From: Wolfiporia cocos
Taxonomy: Eukaryota > Basidiomycota > Agaricomycetes > Polyporales > Phaeolaceae
Direction of reading: 5' to 3'
Length of the DNA: 64,000 nucleotides
Assembly (NCBI GenBank): GCA_029448655.1
Contig: JACCLO010000002.1
Span: 1,054,001 to 1,118,000 of the forward strand
Part shown: positions 59,919 through 64,000 of the stretch, in pieces
Layout: each line of letters opens with the position of its first letter
Numbering within the stretch: the first letter of the stretch is position 1
Position numbers and translations under genes: made by a program
The notes under the pieces: model-generated
Seen by the model: the letters and a program-made list of their open reading frames with translations, nothing else
Databases searched by the model: none
What the model was told of the DNA's origin: nothing

Positions 59919-60717
59919 ATGCAGTGCGGCTCCCTCATGGTGCGGTGATGTGAATACACGGTGCTGTGTGGGCGGGCTCCACTGCGGGGTGGTGGGTCTG
60001 GAGGTGGGACTGGATTGGTCGGACACGTCGGATATGTTCACGGCAATAATGTATAATTAGTCAAATTGATTGTGATTGCGTTTGAGTTCAGTGCCCTGGC
60101 GACTCGGCACGATAAGAGACCCCCATCAACACCCGTGGGTGACAGTAGGTCCCGTATAGGTCCAGGCCGGCTTCCCAGCTTCCACGCATGACTCTGTCTA
60201 ACGGGGGTTACGTACGGGAGCCCTCATGGGGCGCAGTATATGAGCACATCTGATAAGAAAGACGCAGGCGGTGCGCCTACGGTGGGAACGCGCTGAATGG
60301 GGGCTATTACGAGTGGCTTGTGCGCGGGCGGACATTGAAAGTGGTGGTGTTATCACGGCCGACGACGGGGCCGCTCGCTTCAGGGCTTCTCTGGTGAGGT
60401 GGCAATCGATAATCACGCCGGCCGCGTGTGCTGCCTGCGGGCGGGCAAGCGAGCTGCTGGCTGCTGGCGGGGGCCACGCGCAGGAGCGTGCGCAGGTCGG
60501 CCCATTCTCGCCGGCAGGCAGAAAGATCAGCAAGCGTGACCTGCCTTATCGGGCATAACCGCCACGCGGTGTTGTCGATGTTTACAATCGGAGCTGCGGA
60601 TCTTGATAAAGAAACAATGGCCGTGCGATGTAAGGAGGATGGACCCACAACCCCAAGCTGTCCACAAACGCTTGCCTTTTCGTCCCGGCCAGCCACATCC
60701 TCGTCGAGGAGCGTTGC
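59919..60717. other. Intergenic region
   Basis: About 800 bp upstream of the forkhead gene, expected to hold its promoter. Overlapping frames on the minus strand are shadows of composition. Nothing else seen. Confidence 0.45.
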
Positions 60718-62188
60718 ATGCACCACCCGATGACGAGCCTCAACAACCTCCTCAACCCCGAGAGTGGCTACGACTACAGCCTCAGGTGAGCTGTCGCCCG
60801 CATCGCTGGCAACGTCCCTGTGTCCCGCCGCCTCGTCCTCACCGCGTGTGCAGGGTACAGCCACCAGCCCAGTCGCCGACCAGCAGCACATCGTCGCCCA
60901 CAGATAATAATGCCACTGAGCGTCCGCCTGCCGACAGCGACTACTATGGCTCCAGCAGCATCGCCATCACCCCCCACGAGCCACATCCCAACTGCCCAGA
61001 CACCTTGACCTGCCTGCCAGATACGGAGGGACGGCCTCAGCACACCCTCCCTGTTATCTTGCGCTGCGCAATCCTGGGAAGCCCAAAGAAGCGCTTGACG
61101 ATACGGGAAATATACGCCGCGATGGAGAAGAAGTACCCGTACTACAAGACTGCGGGCCCTGCGTGGAAGGTAGGCAGGCATCGCTCCTTTAATATCACAG
61201 TCTATCGAGCTCGACAAAGTGCTGACGACCCCCGTTGCGACAGCAATCAGTGCGCCATCACCTATCGCTCAATCGCCTGTTCGAGCGCCAACCACGGCCC
61301 GCCACCGATCCCGGGTTTGGCTCGTACTGGACAGTGAACCTCAATGCCCCGCCGGGCACGAAGCGGCCCCGGAAGCGAGGGCGTGCTAACAAGGATGCTG
61401 CGAATGCCGCGCAGCCGCCGCAGGGAACACCGCCTTTGATTCCATACCAGAAGCCTTTCTCTAAAGTGATCAAGACGCCCGACCAGGAATACCACCCATC
61501 CGATTTCCTTGCGCCTCACCCGCTTCCGCCTCCATCTCAGTACCTAAGTCATCCCCCGCCGCAGACGCAGCCCCCTCCGCCTCCCCCGCCTCCCCCGATC
61601 GCAACACTGAGGCCCGTCGATAGCCGATCGTTCAGCCAGACCTCCACGATGCGCGTCAAAGAGTACTACGATGACGACGACGACGACAGTATGGAATGGG
61701 ACGAAAGCGGACGCATGTCCGACGACGACTACGCAAGCTCAGACGACCTCCCGTACCAGTATGACCCCCGAGGGTCCACCTCGTCCGCCCTGAGCTCACA
61801 CCCAGCGCCACCGTCAACTCAGGGAAGCCGGCCTGTGCTCTACGGCGCATTCTCGGGATACGCGAGTGCCGGTTATAGGAGTGCCGAGAATCAAGAGTCC
61901 ATCATCGAACGGCTGAAGCTGGAGATGGCCGGCCTGCGGCGGCAGTCCACGGATGCCGTCACTGCGTCCCTGCGCATGTCGAGCCAGCTTGCGGAGGCAC
62001 AAGCCGAAGCGGCGCGTGCGCGCGCGGCACTCAAGGTCACAGAGAATCGGCTTGAGGAGGAGATTCGCCGCCGGCGGGAGGCGGAGCACGTTGCGGAGGA
62101 CGAAGCGAGGCTGCGGCTAGCGGCGGAGGAGGCGTTGCGGGCGTATCAGCTGCAAAGAAGACCACCCGGCTACACATCACGACCCTGA
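60718..62188 (+). CDS. Forkhead (winged-helix) transcription factor
   Basis: Three exons (60718-60785, 60854-61169, 61244-62188) give 442 residues. After a short N-terminus (SLNNLLNPESGYDYSLR) the forkhead domain reads LTCLPDTEGRPQHTLPVILR, CAILGSPKKRLTIREIYAAM, KYPYYKTAGPAWKQSVRHHL and SLNRLFERQPR, with helix 3 (WKQSVRHHLSLN) intact across the second intron, and ends FGSYWTVNLNAPPGTKRPRK. The rest is Pro-rich, with a poly-Pro run, an acidic DDDDDD run, and a C-terminal coiled coil (SIIERLKLEMAGLRRQSTDA and on). The His-His in helix 3 contacts DNA in this family. Fkh-type factors control cell-cycle genes and development in fungi; the exact subgroup is not clear. Confidence 0.9.
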
Positions 62189-63038
62189 ATTCGCTGACAG
62201 CTCCGCTGAGAATCTTCCATCTACGCTGATCACCAGGGCCGTTTATTCCAGGTTGGGTGGGGACATGTTCTATGTGACTTCGTTGGATTCAGCTCTGGGT
62301 TACTGTACTGTACGTCTAGTTCCTTGTCGGTGTAGGATTATGCGATATGGCTATAGGGCCTATAGAAAATGCCCTTATAAGCTCATGGCCACATGTGGGA
62401 CACGAGTGCAAGAAGCCCGCAGCCGGGGACCAGTCTTTCGGGTAATTATCTATTCAGTCTAGACGGCCATAAGCCTGGTGATTGAATTGCTATGGTGATC
62501 TCTCACATTACGTGCATTGCTTCGTCATTTCGGGGGATTCCCTGCGCACAGCCGAGTCAGAGTTGGTGGGAATATCTGGAGATTTGCGAGGAGCACACCT
62601 CCGAGATGCCACGAGCAGACCCAGAAGCCGTACTCTATTCAGCGCAATGCCGAGCAGAAGACGACGTTTTTCAGCCAGGTGGGGTGGTCCAACATCAGGG
62701 CTACCCACGCGCCCTCGAGACTCGAGGCCGTCGAGGGAACCGCAGTCTAGCTCAGGCCGAGCTTGCCGTGAGGAGAAATACGACCCAAACAGGCCAGCCT
62801 ACCCCACAATCTGCGATTTGATGCAGAGACATGACTATTGTGCTGAGCCCCTGGCGCAAAGACGTAAAGGCTAAAAGGTCACAGGGACTAGCCAGGTTCA
62901 GTATATTCGGGATACCGGGCGCCTGGGAGAGTTGTAGGCGTGTCTGATGAGCGCCCAAAACGCTGGACAACAAGCGCAAACAGGCGCCACTCCTCCTCGA
63001 AAAGTTCGCAGCGCCTTCGCCGATTGGTCGAGCGCATC
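62189..63038. other. Intergenic region
   Basis: About 850 bp between two plus-strand genes. Several overlapping frames lie at 62,482-62,874 (for example KPYSIQRNAEQKTTFFSQVG) but they have no start context, splice partners or family. The part before 63039 should hold the UTP13 promoter. Confidence 0.4.
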
Positions 63039-64000
63039 ATGGCATCTGCTGTTCGTCCAAAGCTCAAGACTGCGTACGTGTTCACTTTGTGTCTGTTGAC
63101 TATTTCTAAACATCTGTGGCAGGTTCAAGAAGGCACGGGTGATTACGCCGTTGCATACGGACGGGCCTGTGGCCGTAACGCAGGATGGCTCAAAGTTGTT
63201 CACGTGCGTGGGGGAGGAGGCCCTAATGACCGATCTGAAGGAAGGCAGAGAGATATGTCGCTTTTCCGGGGTGCGTAGCAATGCTGCAGTCCTATGCGCA
63301 GCCTTGTGATACCTCCTGCAGGACACCGAGTCCATAACATCGTTATGCGTGACCCCATCCTCGACACATCTTATCCTTTTCACCACAGCGCTCGCATTAC
63401 GCGTATATGAGATCCCAACGTCCTCCACGCCTCTTACAAACCCGGTACATCCGATTCGTACGGTTGCCCGCGCTCACGATGCGCCTGTCCACGTCTGCAA
63501 GTCAGACCCGACGTCCACCTATCTCGCCTCCGGCTCCGCAGACGGCGTGGTCAAGGTGTGGAACATTCTGAAAGGGTACGTAACACACGTCTTCAAGGGG
63601 CACGGCGGTGTGGTTAGCGCGCTTGCTTTCAATTACCCTTTTGACCCCTCCGCCGTGAACCGTGAGACCAAGATGCAGCTCATCACGGGTTCCGTCGATA
63701 CCCGAATCCGCATATTCGACCTGTCAGCTCCGGTGGCAAGAACGGAGGCTGTGCCCAAGCCTGAAGCCGTTCTGGAAGGACACGTCTCCGTGCCGCGGGG
63801 TTTGGATGTCTCTCGGGACGGGAAATGGCTCGTTAGCGGTGGGCGAGACTCTGTCGTGCTCGTCTGGGATATTTCCTTCAAGGGGTCGTCCGCGACGAGC
63901 ACCAAAAGTAAGAAGGGCAAGGCTAAAGCGACCGCGTTCTCCCCCGTCCTGGTGAAGACGATCCCCGTCCTTGAGCGCGTCGAGTCCGTGGGACTGCTAA
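63039..64000 (+). CDS. UTP13: U3 snoRNP WD40 protein Utp13 (TBL3), 3' end outside window
   Basis: Subunit of the UTP-B part of the small-subunit processome in the nucleolus, needed for 18S rRNA processing. Exons 63039-63073, 63123-63270 and 63322 to the window edge. The N-terminus reads KTAFKKARVITPLHTDGPVA then VTQDGSKLFTCVGEEALMTD. WD repeats follow: SITSLCVTPSSTHLILFTTA, DPTSTYLASGSADGVVKVWN, FKGHGGVVSALAFNYPFDP, QLITGSVDTRIRIFDL and DGKWLVSGGRDSVVLVWDI. The order and the KGHGGVVSALAF block fit Utp13 rather than Utp12 or Utp1. About a third of the protein is visible. Confidence 0.88.

Overview
This window is nuclear DNA from a filamentous basidiomycete, most likely an Agaricomycete and plausibly a polypore. 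The reasons are gene structure and gene content. The genes are dense and split by many 45-80 bp GT-AG introns. They include families typical of these fungi: a DUF6534 membrane protein, a BTB protein of the mushroom type, a TRI5-like sesquiterpene synthase, Con-6 and NIPSNAP proteins, and a Brh2/BRCA2 homologue with several BRC-like repeats. Many exons are very short, so most genes here were rebuilt by hand from splice sites and conserved motifs. Exon borders are therefore models, not transcripts.

Layout, left to right. 1-18.3 kb is conserved gene space: the 3' part of a delta-9 fatty acid desaturase with a cytochrome b5 tail; a BTB protein; a tandem-bromodomain Rsc4-like protein; the DHHC palmitoyltransferase Pfa4; a predicted mitochondrial protein; a Sas4-like nuclear protein; the H/ACA snoRNP factor Naf1; mitochondrial EF-Ts; and a DUF6534 membrane protein. 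18.4-22.6 kb is accessory: an RNase H-like pseudogene, then the left arm of a 3.4 kb inverted duplication that carries an intact TRI5-like synthase gene. 23.2-43.0 kb is conserved again: alkaline ceramidase, an intron-containing tRNA-Cys(GCA), mitochondrial processing peptidase alpha, the Brh2/BRCA2 homologue, a taxilin-like coiled-coil gene with a SUMO-like exon inside it, UDP-GlcNAc pyrophosphorylase, a GH5 exo-beta-1,3-glucanase, two membrane proteins and riboflavin synthase.

43.4-55 kb is accessory. It holds two more RNase H-like pseudogenes, a coiled-coil protein, and the right arm of the inverted duplication. The synthase copy in the right arm is broken at its second metal-binding motif. 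A decayed surface-protein gene and gene-poor DNA follow. 55-64 kb returns to conserved genes: a Con-6 protein, a putative glycosyltransferase, a NIPSNAP protein, a forkhead transcription factor and the start of Utp13.

The conserved genes do not form one pathway; they are ordinary eukaryotic neighbours, often in divergent or convergent pairs. The parts most worth a second look are the inverted duplication of the terpene synthase locus (arms about 25.6 kb apart, enclosing housekeeping genes), the taxilin/SUMO-like chimera, the repeat-rich Brh2 with two GC-AG introns, the three dispersed RNase H-like relics, and the microexons. I saw no CRISPR array, prophage, rRNA or clear autonomous transposon.
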